Shown here piece after piece: positions 31,116 to 43,644 of a DNA stretch of 64,000 bases. How positions within the stretch are numbered: position 1 is the stretch's first letter; every line of letters begins with the position of its first letter. Both the position numbers and the translations under genes were made by a program. Source of the stretch: Siphonodentalium dalli (lineage: Eukaryota; Mollusca; Scaphopoda; Gadilida; Siphonodentaliidae); NCBI GenBank assembly GCA_032622095.1, contig CP136062.1, positions 200,019,887 to 200,083,886 of the forward strand. The letters run 5' to 3'. A model generated the notes under the pieces. It saw only the letters and a list, made by a program, of their open reading frames with translations, was not told the origin of the DNA and made no database searches.

Positions 31116-32209
31116 TTTTTCGCATCTGCCACTGCTGCCATATTCTTTCATCATTTCCATATTCATTTACAATGTTAATCATCATTATTTATTGCCGCAA
31201 TATGTACTGGTGTTATATATGACGTTACGGGGCAAGCCTATAATAAGTGGCCAGTGTGTGCATCATATCCATATCATCCTTATATCGAAATCAAAATGTT
31301 TAACTAATATGAAAAGCTGTTTAATGTTCCATGCTGAATTAGAAGAGACTTATCCTTGCTCCGGCTGATGAGATAAATTAGTCGCCATTCGTGAGTATTT
31401 CCCACACATACGGCACGTAAGGTGTGTGTGTGTGGGGGGGGGGGGGTGAGGGTGTGTGTGTGTGTATTTGTATATATTGATCGGACGATGATTTACCAGA
31501 ACATAATGTCTAAGATTGCGAGTCGCTTTGAAATGGGCTCTTGGCCTCTGATTACAATATAGACCAATGGCAGTTCGCAGGCCCAAATTATACCTAGTAA
31601 TGCTCGATTGTCCCATGTGAGTAATCCATATAACAAACTGTCAGGTAACTACAATTAAAGTTATCCGGAAACGACACGAGGCGCACGGACGCACACGCGG
31701 ATGCGCTGACAGACGGACACCGATGATTTAAATAGTCAAAACGGTTTTAGATAAATTGGATATAAATTCACGGCAGATGGGAACATCTGCAATATGTTCA
31801 TTTTTCCAAACCTTCGGACCAACAACACCCGTCAAATGATCAAACAGAGTTTGTCAGTGGAACATCACAACCATGTCATGTCAGTCAACAAGGATCTACA
31901 GATATATATAGATCATATTTTCCTTTCACGAACTTGACCTTTGCATGGAATGACTGAACGACCCGCATACCATTCGTGAGTACTGGGGCGTATATAGACA
32001 GCTTGTCTGCGGTATATGCACGTAGTAGCATGTCGTGCCTTTGTATGGAAACAACGTGTCGTTTCTCCAGTCAATGGCGGGTATGAGAGGTCAAGTTTCC
32101 CGCATTTGGAGGTGCCGATATCGCGTCTGATGAGATTGTCCAGCGTGTACATTATGACCGTATTTGCAAGTAACTATTTCACATGGTAGCGTTATCATTT
32201 GTAAAATTG
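31116..32209. other. No gene seen; (TG)n/(G)n tract
   Basis: A TGTGTGTGTG-G14-TGTGTGTGTG tract lies at about 31421-31468. Otherwise no recognised structure. Confidence 0.45.
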
Positions 32210-32212
32210 GTG

Positions 32213-32393
32213 GCATGGGGGTGTTAAGTGGGGGTGTTAAGTTTAATGGGGGTGTTAAGTTTCATGGGGGTGTTAAGTTTCATGGGTGTTAAGTTTCATG
32301 GGGGTGTTACGTTTCATGGGGGTGTTAAGTTTCATGGGGGTGTTAAGTTTCATGGGGGTGTTAAGGGTGGCATGGGGGTGTTAAGTTTCATGT
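32213..32393 (+). repeat. 18/19-bp minisatellite, GGGGGTGTTAAGTTTCAT
   Basis: About ten units of ATGGGGGTGTTAAGTTTC with minor variants (TTAATG, TTACG, AAGGGTGGC). Very little divergence between the inner units. Confidence 0.9.
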
Positions 32394-32514
32394 ACCTACG
32401 CGCATGTGATGTAGCTCACGTTTCAAGTGGCGTATATGCGAATAACCTAACTTGGCATGAATAACATAATCCCCTTTAACGTTTTACAATCTCCACTTTC
32501 GGAAAAGTCAACAC

Positions 32515-32830
32515 GAGCAACATATTCTGGACAAATAGGTTCATATTGAACCTAAATATTCACATAGGTTCAAATTGGACTTCTTCGATTCTGAAATAAG
32601 TCCATAGTGAACTCATACCCGTTATTCCGTTGAATGACTCGGTCCACATGCAATGGAAATACATTATACGACGGTAAATATGTGCTGCATACTTACCCCA
32701 AAGTATATGCAGCAAATATGCTTGTAGAAAATATATTGCTCAAATAGTGCCATATTTGACTTATTTCATTTTGACATAAGTTCATAATGAGCCTATTTCG
32801 AACTCCCAATATGTTCCCATTGAGCTTATC
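32515..32830 (+). repeat. Dispersed repeat R3
   Basis: Contains GACAAATAGGTTCATATTG, AACCTAAATATTCAC, AATAAGTCCATAGTGAAC and CCCGTTATTCCGTTGAATGA, then GCTCAAATAGTGCCATATT. Pieces recur at 42540-42650, 45690-45760, 46712-46920 (reverse of the first half) and on both sides of the insertion at 50.2-51.4 kb. Class unknown. Confidence 0.55.
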
Positions 32831-33069
32831 GTCCAGAATAATAGGCTGCCATGCCATGGCGAAGATGGAGGCAACGACATTATAGCTGTATGTTATCACA
32901 CACCCCCGTGGTGGTTTGAAGCTTAAATTCATGCTCCCTTGTGTTACAATCTGGTCCGATCCCGAGGATCCAATAGATGAACAATACATGAAATATCTAT
33001 GTATAGACTTTAATTGCCACAGACTGTCTTATTCGAGTTTTAGAATTTAGAAAAATGGGTCATCCTAAT

Positions 33070-33330
33070 TTTCTTTAGCATTGGAAAAGTGTTACGTGTT
33101 AGTCTGTTCCTAATATGGTAAAACATATTGAGCGCTTGTTTCACTTTTGAGGGAAATGAGATGGAACATTTATTTGGCTTTGACAGTTTTTAGAGCATTT
33201 AACGCCTTTAGATCGAACCTAAGTGGTTCCTCCATTCAAATTACGTAGAAATACTTAACAGTTGAATGTTCAAATAAACCATGTCCGTTTGGTGGCCAGT
33301 TTGTAGTCAATGTTCAAGGCATATCTATCA
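33070..33330 (+). repeat. Dispersed repeat R1, diverged copy
   Basis: GTGTTACGTGTTAGTCTGTTCCTAATATGG and AACATATTGAGCGC correspond to the central R1 block; similarity fades after 33250. Confidence 0.4.
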
Positions 33331-34239
33331 TATTAAAACCTAACATGTATGTCGTTTGAGATACGCCATCGGAATGGGAAATGAAAGCTACTATATTCGA
33401 TTATAGGAATGCGTAATGTCAGCTATACATGTTTACTCGTTTATGTCATCTGCTAGGTCATTGGTGCGTGCACCTGTTTTATCATTTACGATACATTAAT
33501 GATTGGCTGGGAAGCGAGATAACTCTATTCTCTCGGTGTGTATATTTCAACGGTAAATGAAAACATACGAGAATTGTTATGTCCTGCATTTTTGCAGGTT
33601 GTTTGCACTACTCTGTTTTGGGAATCTGAGTTTTGAGAAATAACGACCAAACTGATGTATATCGATGTGAATTATTTTGGAATTTAATTTAAAAAAAATA
33701 TATATTTACACCAGGAATTGTAATTGTAAATATTTAGACGGACAACAAAACCATATATATGATACCAGCGGCATCCTCTTTTCATCGACAGTGATTATAT
33801 ACACTAAAGCAACACATCGACATTCTCTGTATGATATGAACCTGGCCGATGAATTATGGGAATTATATCTGAAACCACACGAGAAGGTAGTTCCGCATTA
33901 ACGATGGGCGCCAATATGCCAACCTTAAGTTAAATACGTTTTATTTCCCGATTTCACCAGACTGCGAAGAACGAACTCTACTGAGATTTAAAATCGTACA
34001 AGAACTGCATAATCCGAAATGGGGATTGCAACATGCAATTAAAGATTCTGCACAAAATATAAATCATAGTATACACTATTGTCTACATGCATGCACGTCT
34101 TCCGATATACTAGTAAGTAAAACTATCCTATTTATTCATATATAGTTATCCTGTGTATTCATGTATACTAGTAAAAAGATTCTTACGATATAAGTATGGT
34201 TGTGGTACCAAAAAAAGGGGGTTGACCCAGAAGAAATTG
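33331..34239. other. No gene seen
   Basis: AT-rich; short frames only. Confidence 0.4.
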
Positions 34240-37200
34240 GTAAAGACGTGATCTTGGTGTCATTCAACGCGGGAGAATCTCTGGTACAACATATCCAAAA
34301 TCCGCTAAAATCCGCTGACTGACTGAGATTAATTCGATTATAGTGAGAACAAATGTTGCCAGATGTATACAAATGTAAACATTTTTGCAAATGTAAAGTA
34401 TTATACCACCTATCTATAGAAAAAATGGAACCCCTCGCCCCAGATGGCCGCCAAAATGGCGGCCTAAACTCGAAATTTTGAAGTTTTTGCCTCATATCTT
34501 AAAGATCAGTTCCTATTGTTTGATAATGGTTCAGACTGGCGACTTTGATTTGTCTTATTCATGTTAATTCAGCATTGGATCAATGAAATATACCATAAAT
34601 GGGGTCACAGACTCATCCACACCCTCAAAAATTCGATTTTACAGAACGCAGAACGACAAAACGCAAATTCGACACCAATATACATCATTGATTGAAATCA
34701 ATATGTTTTTGTGGGTATAAGTAGCCAATCACAATTCAAAATTCTAAGATGGCTACCAAAATGGCCACCGAAAATTGACGAAATTTAAATTCTGCTCAGA
34801 GGAAAGCCGAAACAACACTTCGGTTGTGAGCTAACGATGCCAGACTCATTAAACATGTTGCCAATACTATCTACTACTATCACAATCATTTCAGCGCGTA
34901 ATGTTCCAACGAAGCAGTATCTACTGCATGATCCAACACCATGTACACTTATTACGAGGGACTATCTGGAAATTAATTAGAAAGAAATTAAATTGCGCAC
35001 GAATCTGGATTATTTGAAAACATTGTCAATATTTGTACTTATAACGACTATTCGGAACGTTTCCAGCAAATATATGGGCATCGGTGGTCTAGTCGGAAGC
35101 ATCGGGCTATAATGGGTCACCCAGTGATGGAGAAGCTTGAAAGTGGAAAGGACAGGAAGGAAGTGCGAATAATCTGGGGGTTACTTAATGGGTTATCGGA
35201 ACTAGGTAGTTATTTTCTTCAATATCAAGAGGAAAAATGAAAATTCCGCACGTACATTGTATACCCTTCTCACTCCATGTGACAATTCCGTGTCATGCGA
35301 CTGAGGGTATATCCATATGGGTAGAAACATTCTAGTAAATATATAGACACACCGATATCTACTACACATTGAGTGAATTTCATCAATGATATGTAGACAC
35401 AATGTGCGCCACGGCTGGATCTGACCCGTATACAGGCGTAAACGTATCAACCAGTTAGCTTGATGAACTGGTATTTCAAGGTTGTCATTGGATAGAAATG
35501 CCACATGAACATGGTGATCAACAACATGTTTGTCAAAGAAATGTGATCAATGAACATGTTCTTTTCCGGATGCTAGACAATCAAACTGCCACATAAGGCT
35601 TTCATCCATGCTGGTCAGCGCACGAAATATGTGCAAATTAATGACTTGAAAACCATTTCATGCAGACGAGGTACTCTAGACCTACATCCGACGTCATTTC
35701 CTATTAACTTTTACTGTTTGTACAGACGGTTTCGAGTTTTGAAAATCACGGTTGTCCAAGAAGACCTCCACAGACTTACCGATTCGATGTGTAAACAATT
35801 TATGGGGATAGTTTCCTCATACATATATGTATTTGGCGCACGTATTTTCTAGGACATAAGACATCACCATTCACCGGAAAGTTGATATCTGGGAAGAAAT
35901 AAGAGTAAAACCACTTTTCGAACATGTCGAAATGGGGAATCCATGGGCTACATTTAGTTACAACTAGTTCCAAAAATGTGCGTTCACAATCCGTTTAGCG
36001 GAAATTTATAGTCATTATGTTTTACTTTCTATGAAAACCGTCCAACTAAAGAGGTTTTATCAGTGTATCTCAACCTAGCTATAAATCGGACACGTTCCTG
36101 TTTTGGTAACCTTCTTAAGAGGTTGGAGAATATGATTTTTCAGACATATTCCAGATTAAAACAATACTGTATTCAACAAGAGATATATATGCACGTAAAA
36201 TCTTTTTTCGTAATGGAATCAAAGAGCAAATATCCTATGTATGACTTATATTGTTGTCGGGGGATGGGGGGCATATTGGATGCCATCTCGGATCTTAAAG
36301 TTTTCCCAAAGCTAATTATATCAGATATCCGATAGGGTATTTTGAAGTCAAAATCGCTCTCTGCTTACTTATTCTGGATCAACCTCTTTTGCGACTATCG
36401 AGACCGTGTACCGTAAGTGAAACGAAATGAGGGCCGAGCCAAAAGATTGAAAATAAATAGTTTTGATGTATATAAGCCACATAGATTAGCCAACTATCAA
36501 CTGATTCCACCACTAACAACTTCCATTATATGACAAGCTGGACAGAGTCTACCATTTTCGTTTTGGAAGCCATATTAGATAACATTTATTGTTTCTTTTG
36601 GTCCATTTGAGATGGAATGTTCACAAATAAAAGAAACGCTCAATTATTTTGTAGACAGATCTGCTCATCACTAAATATCCAATGTGACCAGAGCCCCAAA
36701 GCCGATTTTGTTTTAATTTTAAACAGCATTCGTTAGAACTTATTAGTAAAGGACAGGAGTAAACTATGACCTAACCGATTACACATGTCATTGCTGGAAT
36801 GATCAGTTGACACGACCATTGAAAGAGTATACACATTGTCTCCCAGTTCAGAGATCAATACGTGATAAAAAGAAGTGATAGAAAATAGTATTTTTCACAT
36901 CGGGTGGCCATTTTGGAAGCCATTTTGGTTACTGATTTTTAAATTTTTCCATAGAGCTACCATAATGGCATCATAAATAGGTATACATTCGTATTTATTT
37001 AGTCAGTTTTATTCATCAAACACTACTTATAATCGATTGAATGACACTGTGAGCAATATCCGCCATTTTCCATATTTTGTCCGCTATTTTGTCCGCCATT
37101 TTGAGACAACGGCCAATTTGGGTTTCATTGAATTGGAGTATTCATAGATAATGGTTTGCCCAACTTACATTGCACAGTTCTGTCCATTTATTGTTGATAT

Positions 37201-37690
37201 ATGACTGGAATCCCAATGGTGATTTTTGTGAAAGTTTATACCGCGTTCTGTGAAATCGAATTTTTGAGGGTGTGGATGAGTCTGTGACCCCATTTATGGT
37301 ATATTTCATTGCTCCAATGCTGAATTAACACGAATAAGACTAATCAAATCGGCAGTCTCAACCATTATCAAACAACAGGAACTGATCTCTAAGGTATTAG
37401 GCAAAAACTTCAAATTTTCTAGTTTAGGCCGCCATTGTGGCGGCCATCTGGGACGAGGGGTTCCATTTTTGCCATAAACAGGTGGCATTATGTTTTACCT
37501 TCGCAAAAATGTATACATTTATATACATATGACAACATTTGTTCTCACTATAATCGAATTAATCTCAGTCAGAGTCTCTTTTGACTAAGGGCGGCCATGT
37601 TGGACACCATCTTGGATCCTGAATTTTCCCCAAAGCGGATTTTAGCGGAATTTGGATATGTTATACACGAGATTCTCCCGCGCCGAATGA
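34240..37690. mobile_element. Possible 3.4-kb element with ~450-bp inverted ends
   Basis: Sequence at about 34240-34690 reappears in reverse at 37240-37690. Shared blocks include CGCGGGAGAATCTC, CTGAGATTAATTCGATTATA, GATGGCCGCCA, CATAAATGGGGTCACAGACT and CCCTCAAAAATTCGATTT. The left arm lacks about 65 bp present in the right. The interior (34691-37239) has GGCCATTTTGG-type motifs as in 11.3-11.9 kb and no sizeable frame. Either a non-autonomous element with long terminal inverted repeats or two opposite copies of one repeat. Confidence 0.5.
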
Positions 37691-39195
37691 ATTATGACGC
37701 ATTTTTTTCTCAATATTTCTTGTCATGTCTTGTCAATATTTAATAAATTGAATGGAGTTGACTGGAATTGAACTTATTTTTTAGCATGCAACCTCTGTAG
37801 CACAAAATGCGTATAAGATTCCTTTATATGGCGATAATTCGACTCATTTCACGATTTAGTAGTCCCCATATAAGATCGACATGATGCCGATTTACACAAT
37901 GTATTTCGGTCCCTGATTAGAACAAGACACAGTACCAGGTAATGAAACAGGTTGCTGCCTGTCCCCACGGGACTGTGGTACCCCGGTGTGCACTTAGGTT
38001 GGCACGGGATACCGAGTCACCGAATAGTTTATCAAGTTTCAAGGAAAAACATTTGGCTAACAAAATTAAACGTTAACATAATTTGTTTTTCAGAACACAT
38101 CGATAACTGCTAAAGTTAATACAGTTGTTCGCAATATTGCAAGTGCACACCTCCCCATTGTGGGTAATATCTGTACCAAGTTTCAAAATGTTTATCACAA
38201 GTCGACAATAAAATATGCATGTTACGCGCACATACATGATCCAAGTCCAAGACGTCGATTGCTTGCTAAGTTAAGTCAGATCAGCGTCGTTATCGGTAAA
38301 CATATTCGGCGATGGCGGTATTTTGGGGGTTAATTGCCAGGCTTTCGTGGGCGACTCGCCCTTGTTTCTTCGTGAGTGTAGTCGAGGGTAGTTACGCAAC
38401 ACATATGTAATAAGTTATTAGAAGTACGAGGACATTAAGGGGGTCCGGGCTGTGAGTTTGTTTATTGGGGGCACAATTTTGTAATTCTGACTGAATTTGG
38501 CAAGTTTAGGGGTTAATAACGGCACTTCTGTTTGACCTTGACCACTCTCCGTGCGTATTTGGGTTTCATTAACACCCTTGCACAGATATGGACACTAAAA
38601 TCACCCCTAGACGCAGCAGGGGCGGTCCGGGCTGTTAGCTTCATTCGCGGCGAACATATTTGCCGATGCCGGCATTTTTGGGGTTAATAGCGACCCTGAG
38701 TGGGTTTCTATGACACCCCTGCACTTATATTGCCCTTAAAATCACTCATATAGTCCATATGGGCGGTCCGGGCTGGTCTGGGCTGGTCCGGGCGGTGTTT
38801 AGTCACACCCCTATCTCGTATATGTGAAACCAGTGGTGGATCCACAAAAACTAACTTCAACTTCTCGGACTCACGTAGGACGTTCATCTACCTCCTGATG
38901 ATAACTCCTATATCGAACAGCAATGCAGAATATCAGGTGGCACAAAGAGAAGGCGTAATGAATACATGTATACATAAAACAAATTCCGACCATTATACCG
39001 TGAGCGGAGGCTGTTAAGCAACTGAGTATTCATGTTTTATCAATGCAACTTATTCTTTTTATAGCTAACTTAACTTAACAGCATCGGCACACGGTATATA
39101 GTTTGACAAATATTTAAAAAAACACAAGTATGGTGGATGTTGAAAACATAAATATTAAACTTAATATCAATAAGAAGTGATTTATTGGTTGTAAA
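37691..39195. other. No gene seen
   Basis: GGGCGGTCCGGGCTG is repeated around 38435, 38630 and 38760, with GGGGTTAATAGC-like segments, suggesting a degenerate ~160-bp repeat at 38300-38800. No exon recognised. Confidence 0.4.
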
Positions 39196-39198
39196 CGG

Positions 39199-39230
39199 TG
39201 AAGATACACGACGCTAATGTGTATCTTCGT
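39199..39230 (-). other. Stem-loop just after the LINE stop codon
   Basis: TGAAGATACAC and GTGTATCTTCG pair with a short loop directly downstream (minus strand) of the stop at 39231. Such 3' hairpins in LINE tails can serve reverse-transcriptase recognition; the role here is inferred. Confidence 0.45.
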
Positions 39231-41825
39231 TTACTGCCCTGGAGAACAGACGGTTGACGTTATAATTTTGATAAACTTACAAGTTTTCCTCATAGTAGAC
39301 GGTCGAGATGTGCTCAATAGTAATTTCAATTTATGAAGGCTGTAATCGCTTCTACTGTAAATAGGGAATAAGTTATCTCGTTCTGATTTAAAATATAGGC
39401 AGTCTATCAATATCAAATAGTGGAATTCATCAGCAATAGTGTCACTATGGCATAATGAGCAAATACGGTCATTTCGGGGGATATTATTCCATATTCCAGC
39501 CTCCACCGGTAATGCATGATTTCGAGTTGTAAATCGGACAAGATCAGTTACAGATTTGTAATTTTCAAATTTTTGTTTGGTTTTTATTATGGCATATAAT
39601 GAGTTTTTTCTAAACAATTGTAGTTCACCATGCCAGGTCTGTATAAACTGGTCATTCAACAACCTTATAATTTCGGTTTGGAGCATATTTAAATCACATG
39701 TTTTCTGATTGTTCCATGAGTAGCTTATGCCACAATGATCAAAAATTCTCCTGACACCGAGGATCCATGGTATTTTTATTTCACTGTATGTCAAGTAGTC
39801 GTAAGATAGCCAGTATATAGTCGTAAGATAGCCAGTATATAGTCGTAAGATAGCCAGTATATTGTCGTAAGATAGCCAGTATATAAGTAGTCGTAATATA
39901 GCCAGTATATATTAATATTAGTCGTAAGATAGCCAGTATATATTAATATTAGTCATAAGATAGACAGTATATAGTCGTAAGATAGCCAGTATATAGTCGT
40001 AAGATAGCCAGTATATAGTAATCGTAAGATAGACAGTATATAGTAATCGTAAGATAGACAGTATATATTAATATTAGTCGTAAGATAGACAGTATATATT
40101 AATATTAGTCGTAAGATAGACAGTATATAGTCGTAATATAGCCAGTATATAGTCGTAAGATAGCCAGTATATAGTAATCGTAAGATAGACAGTATATAGT
40201 AATCGTAAGATAGACAGTATATATTAATATTAGTCGTAAGATAGACAGTATATATTAATATTAATCGTAAGATAGCCAGTATATATTAATATTAATCGTA
40301 AGATAGACAGTATATAGTAATCGTAAGATAGACAGTATATATTAATATTAATCGTAAGATAGACAGTATATATTAATATTAATCGTAAGATAGCCAGTAT
40401 ATATTAATATTAGTCGTAAGATAGCCAGTATATAGTCGTAAGATAGCCAGTATATATTGATAGTCGTAAGATAGCCAGTATATATTAGTCGTAAGATAGC
40501 CAGTATATAGTCGTAAGATAGCCAGTATATAGTCGTAAGATAGCCAGTATATATTAATATTAGTCGTAAGATAGCCAGTATATATTAATATTAATCGTAA
40601 GGTAGCCAGTATATAGTCGAAAGATAGCCAGTATAGTCGTAAGATAGCCAGTATATAGTAATCGTAAGATAGCCAGTATATATTAATATTTGAAAACTTG
40701 GACTTTCTGCCTATGATCATGGAGCTCCAAAAATTAATGATGTTCGTTTTAATAATGATATCAATAGGCTTGCGATCGGTCTCACCGTGGATCATATAAT
40801 TTGGAGTTGATGATTTCATGCATAAAAGTAGCTTACAAAATGTAAGGTGAACCCGCTCAATGCTAATATTATTGTATATGCCCCATATCTCACAACCATA
40901 TGTAAGAATGGGAACTATTTTTGTATCAAACAATTCGAACATGGTTTTAATCGATATGTCATTTTTTCTGCCAACTTTAATGAGTTGATACATGGGTGAT
41001 AATGCTTTTTCGCAGATCTTATCTTTGGCATAGTTAAAAGAACCAGTTGCACTAAAATATACTCCCAGATAACAGAAATGTTCTATGAACTCTATTCTCG
41101 AATTTTGGTAATAAATAGCTGGGTAATTTTCCGGTTTTCTCCTTGAAAAATACATAAGTTTAGATTTCCTTACATTCACCTTTAATTTCCATATATCACA
41201 ATAATCTGAGAATAAATGTAATTGCAGTTGTAGGTCTTCTGATGAGTGGGCAAACAAGACTGTATCATCAGCATATAATAACGTTAATAATTTCAAATAA
41301 ATACCAAGTCTTTCCTCTATCTCGCGTGTGAGAAGTTCTAAACCGTTGGCTTCCATTATGAAACTTTCCAGATCATTGACATATAAAGCGAAAAGAAAAT
41401 GTGATAAATTCCCACCCTGCCTTAAGCCAATGTTTGAATAAAATTGTTCCGATTCTTTACCATTCATGACCACTTTGGATTGTATACCCTTATACATGTT
41501 AGTCAAAACTCTCAGGATTTTTCCGTCAATATTATAGTGTGCTGTTTTGTACCAAAGACATTACCTCCATATAGTATCAAAAGCCTTTTCATAGTCTATA
41601 AATACGCATATCGGGGTCTTAGAATTTGTATTACTCAATTGTAACAGAGAATTCAGAACATACAAGTTATCCGATGTCGAGTATAACCTCACGGAATCCA
41701 CTCTGATTGTGTGCTATCAAGTCATCAGTGTCAGAAAATGTTTTAAGTCGGTTATTCAGTATGGCTGTAAACAATGTACTAAAGCAGCTAACAATGGTAA
41801 TACCCCTATAATTGTTTAGGTCAGA
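39231..41825 (-). pseudogene. LINE ORF2 (reverse transcriptase), decayed, with internal minisatellite
   Basis: Reading the minus strand: NNYRGITIVSCFSTLFTAIL and NQSGF near 41700-41825, CVFIDYEKAFDTIW (catalytic motif A) at 41570-41617, GLRQGGNLSHFLFALYVNDL, then LLYADDTVLF with the catalytic YADD intact, the W-L-VN-RKSKLM segment, and LTYGCEIWG. The frame then runs into a ~900-bp minisatellite (39796-40690). The C-terminal part resumes at 39231-39794, with the cysteine/histidine motif CSLCHSDTIADEFHY before a stop. Frame breaks separate motif A from the rest, and endonuclease and ORF1 are absent, so the copy is 5'-truncated and dead. Clade not certain. The copy at 57.2 kb is a relative. Confidence 0.85.
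39796..40690. repeat. 22-bp minisatellite inside the LINE
   Basis: About 35 units of AGTCGTAAGATAGCCAGTAT plus AT, with subtypes carrying TAATATT inserts or GACAG for GCCAG. The subtypes are interspersed in blocks, showing repeated local duplication. Part of it stays open in the LINE frame, giving YWLSYDY-ILAILRL repeats. Confidence 0.95.
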
Positions 41826-41950
41826 AGATTATCCCGCTCCATTCGGTCCACCTTCACTAACTGCTTTTCAGTAAACTTCCCTCTGTGCCCTTTTTTCATA
41901 AACTGGATCTTCAACAGCCTCATGTGCCTTCTGTAATCATCATCCTTTTC
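41820..41950 (-). pseudogene. Fragment of another retroelement protein
   Basis: The minus strand reads YRRHMRLLKIQFMKKGHRGK then FTEKQLVKVDRMERDNLL. The pattern (long helix, GH/GY turn, K-VDRM-R-NLL) resembles the region before the GIY-YIG domain in Penelope-like or DIRS-like elements, from memory. Only about 40 residues remain, caught between the LINE and the 49-bp array. Confidence 0.3.
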
Positions 41951-42360
41951 ACATATACGCCTGATCATGATTCCCATTCCATATATAACAGAATGTTTCA
42001 CATATACGCCTGATCCTGATTCCCATTCCATATATAACCGAATGTTTCACATATACGCCTGATCATGATTCCCATTCCATATATAACAGAATGTTTCACA
42101 TATACGCCTGATCCTGATTCCCATTCCATATATAACCGAATGTTTCACATATACGCCTGATCATGATTCCCATTCCATATATAACAGAATGTTTCACATA
42201 TACGCCTGATCATGATTCCCATTCCATATATAATTCCATATATAACCGAATGTTTCACATATACGCCTGATCATGATTCCCATTCCATATATAAACGAAT
42301 GTTTCACATATACGCCTGATCCTGATTCCCATTCCATATATAACCGAATGTTTCACATGC
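41946..42360 (+). repeat. 49-bp minisatellite
   Basis: About eight units of ATGTTTCACATATACGCCTG ... CCATTCCATATATAAC(A/C)GA. Two alternating subtypes (ATCATGATT/AACAGA versus ATCCTGATT/AACCGA) indicate a 98-bp higher-order unit in the first part. One unit is truncated near 42236. Confidence 0.95.
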
Positions 42361-42539
42361 GCCGGATGATCCGATTTACTATTCATGTGAAGCATTTTGT
42401 CTGTCGTTTTCACATACGTCTGAGAGTTTTAGTCCCTGTATCCACTCATATTGGCTTCATTATAGGTTCAATATGTGCAGACACTGACACAAAAAAAACA
42501 AAACAACGCACAACGTATCGTCAAGTGTACGCTCTTTAA

Positions 42540-42655
42540 ACTGAATAACGGATATGAGTCCTTTATCTTTTATTTCAGAATCAAATAATCCAATATGAAC
42601 CCATTTGCACATTATATGTCGATTATGTGCGTATTTGTGCGAGGATATGCTGTGC
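42540..42655 (+). repeat. Dispersed repeat R3, partial
   Basis: CTGAATAACGGATATGAGTCC, TTATTTCAGAATCAAATAA and TCCAATATGAACCCATTTG match R3 at 32.5 and 50.2/51.4 kb. Confidence 0.5.
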
Positions 42656-43640
42656 TTCGAGAAAGTGACCAAACTAATATATTTCGCAGTGACTTAAATT
42701 AATTTAGAATTGAATTTACAAAAGTTCCAATTCGTTCATTGCTTAATGTACAGCTGCGGGGAACTGGAATGTCTGTCATGGTTGACAAATTTGTCGCAAC
42801 AATCTTAATTTGGGACGAATCCCATAGTGAAATAAATCTCAATTGTTTATCAATAATTGCGCACGTTTGAAGGTTGTACGTCGCTTTAATTAAAATCAAT
42901 CTAAGAAACCTGCACGCTCCGACAATATCCGGAGACTACCTACATTGCGGTACACGGTCCTAAGATGAGCCCTGTCTACAGACTGGGTCAGCCTAGATAC
43001 ATTCCTCGAATGCCTAGCATGTATAGCATTCTGCGATGCTGTATTCTAAACAACCAAAGAGTTTTAGGTGCACAAATGCAATCATAACCGCAAATTCCAC
43101 TTATTCTACTTGAAGTATGTAATAAGGAGATTAAACCCCGAAAACACGAATCGCCGGAGATTATATTAGAACAACATTTACAGATTATCTAACTGTTCCT
43201 AAACTAATATATATCAGACCCAATGATAGACGGAGTTTGAGTTTTCTGTGTTATAATTCTTAGAAATCCGAGGCTTGATTGAACAGGCATTGATTCAATT
43301 AATCGGCATTTGTAGGAAAAATTCAAAATGGATGTGTACTCTGGTAAACTGATTGGTGGATTAGTTGCGATTGGGAATTGGGCCATCAACCGCACATAAC
43401 GGAGATTATCTACCGTCGGTATTCTGTTAACCTTGTGCTGGTCAGTTCCAGGTATGATCGTAGGTCTGACACAATTTGACCCTAATGGTACAGCCGTTTA
43501 AATGACGCTAATTGTTTTGTTCCAGAACTTGACGGCGTGGGTATTTATTGCAATATCTTAGTGTTTTCGACAGATATGTATATTTATACATTTGTATATG
43601 AAAACAGTTTGGAACAACGACACCCAAGGTAATTTTGTTC
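42656..43640. other. No gene seen
   Basis: Nothing recognised beyond AT-rich unique sequence. Confidence 0.4.
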
Positions 43641-43644
43641 TGTT

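Noticed and set aside
41946-42360. CRISPR-like array
   Set aside because: Units are contiguous 49-bp repeats with no unique spacers, in a eukaryotic context.
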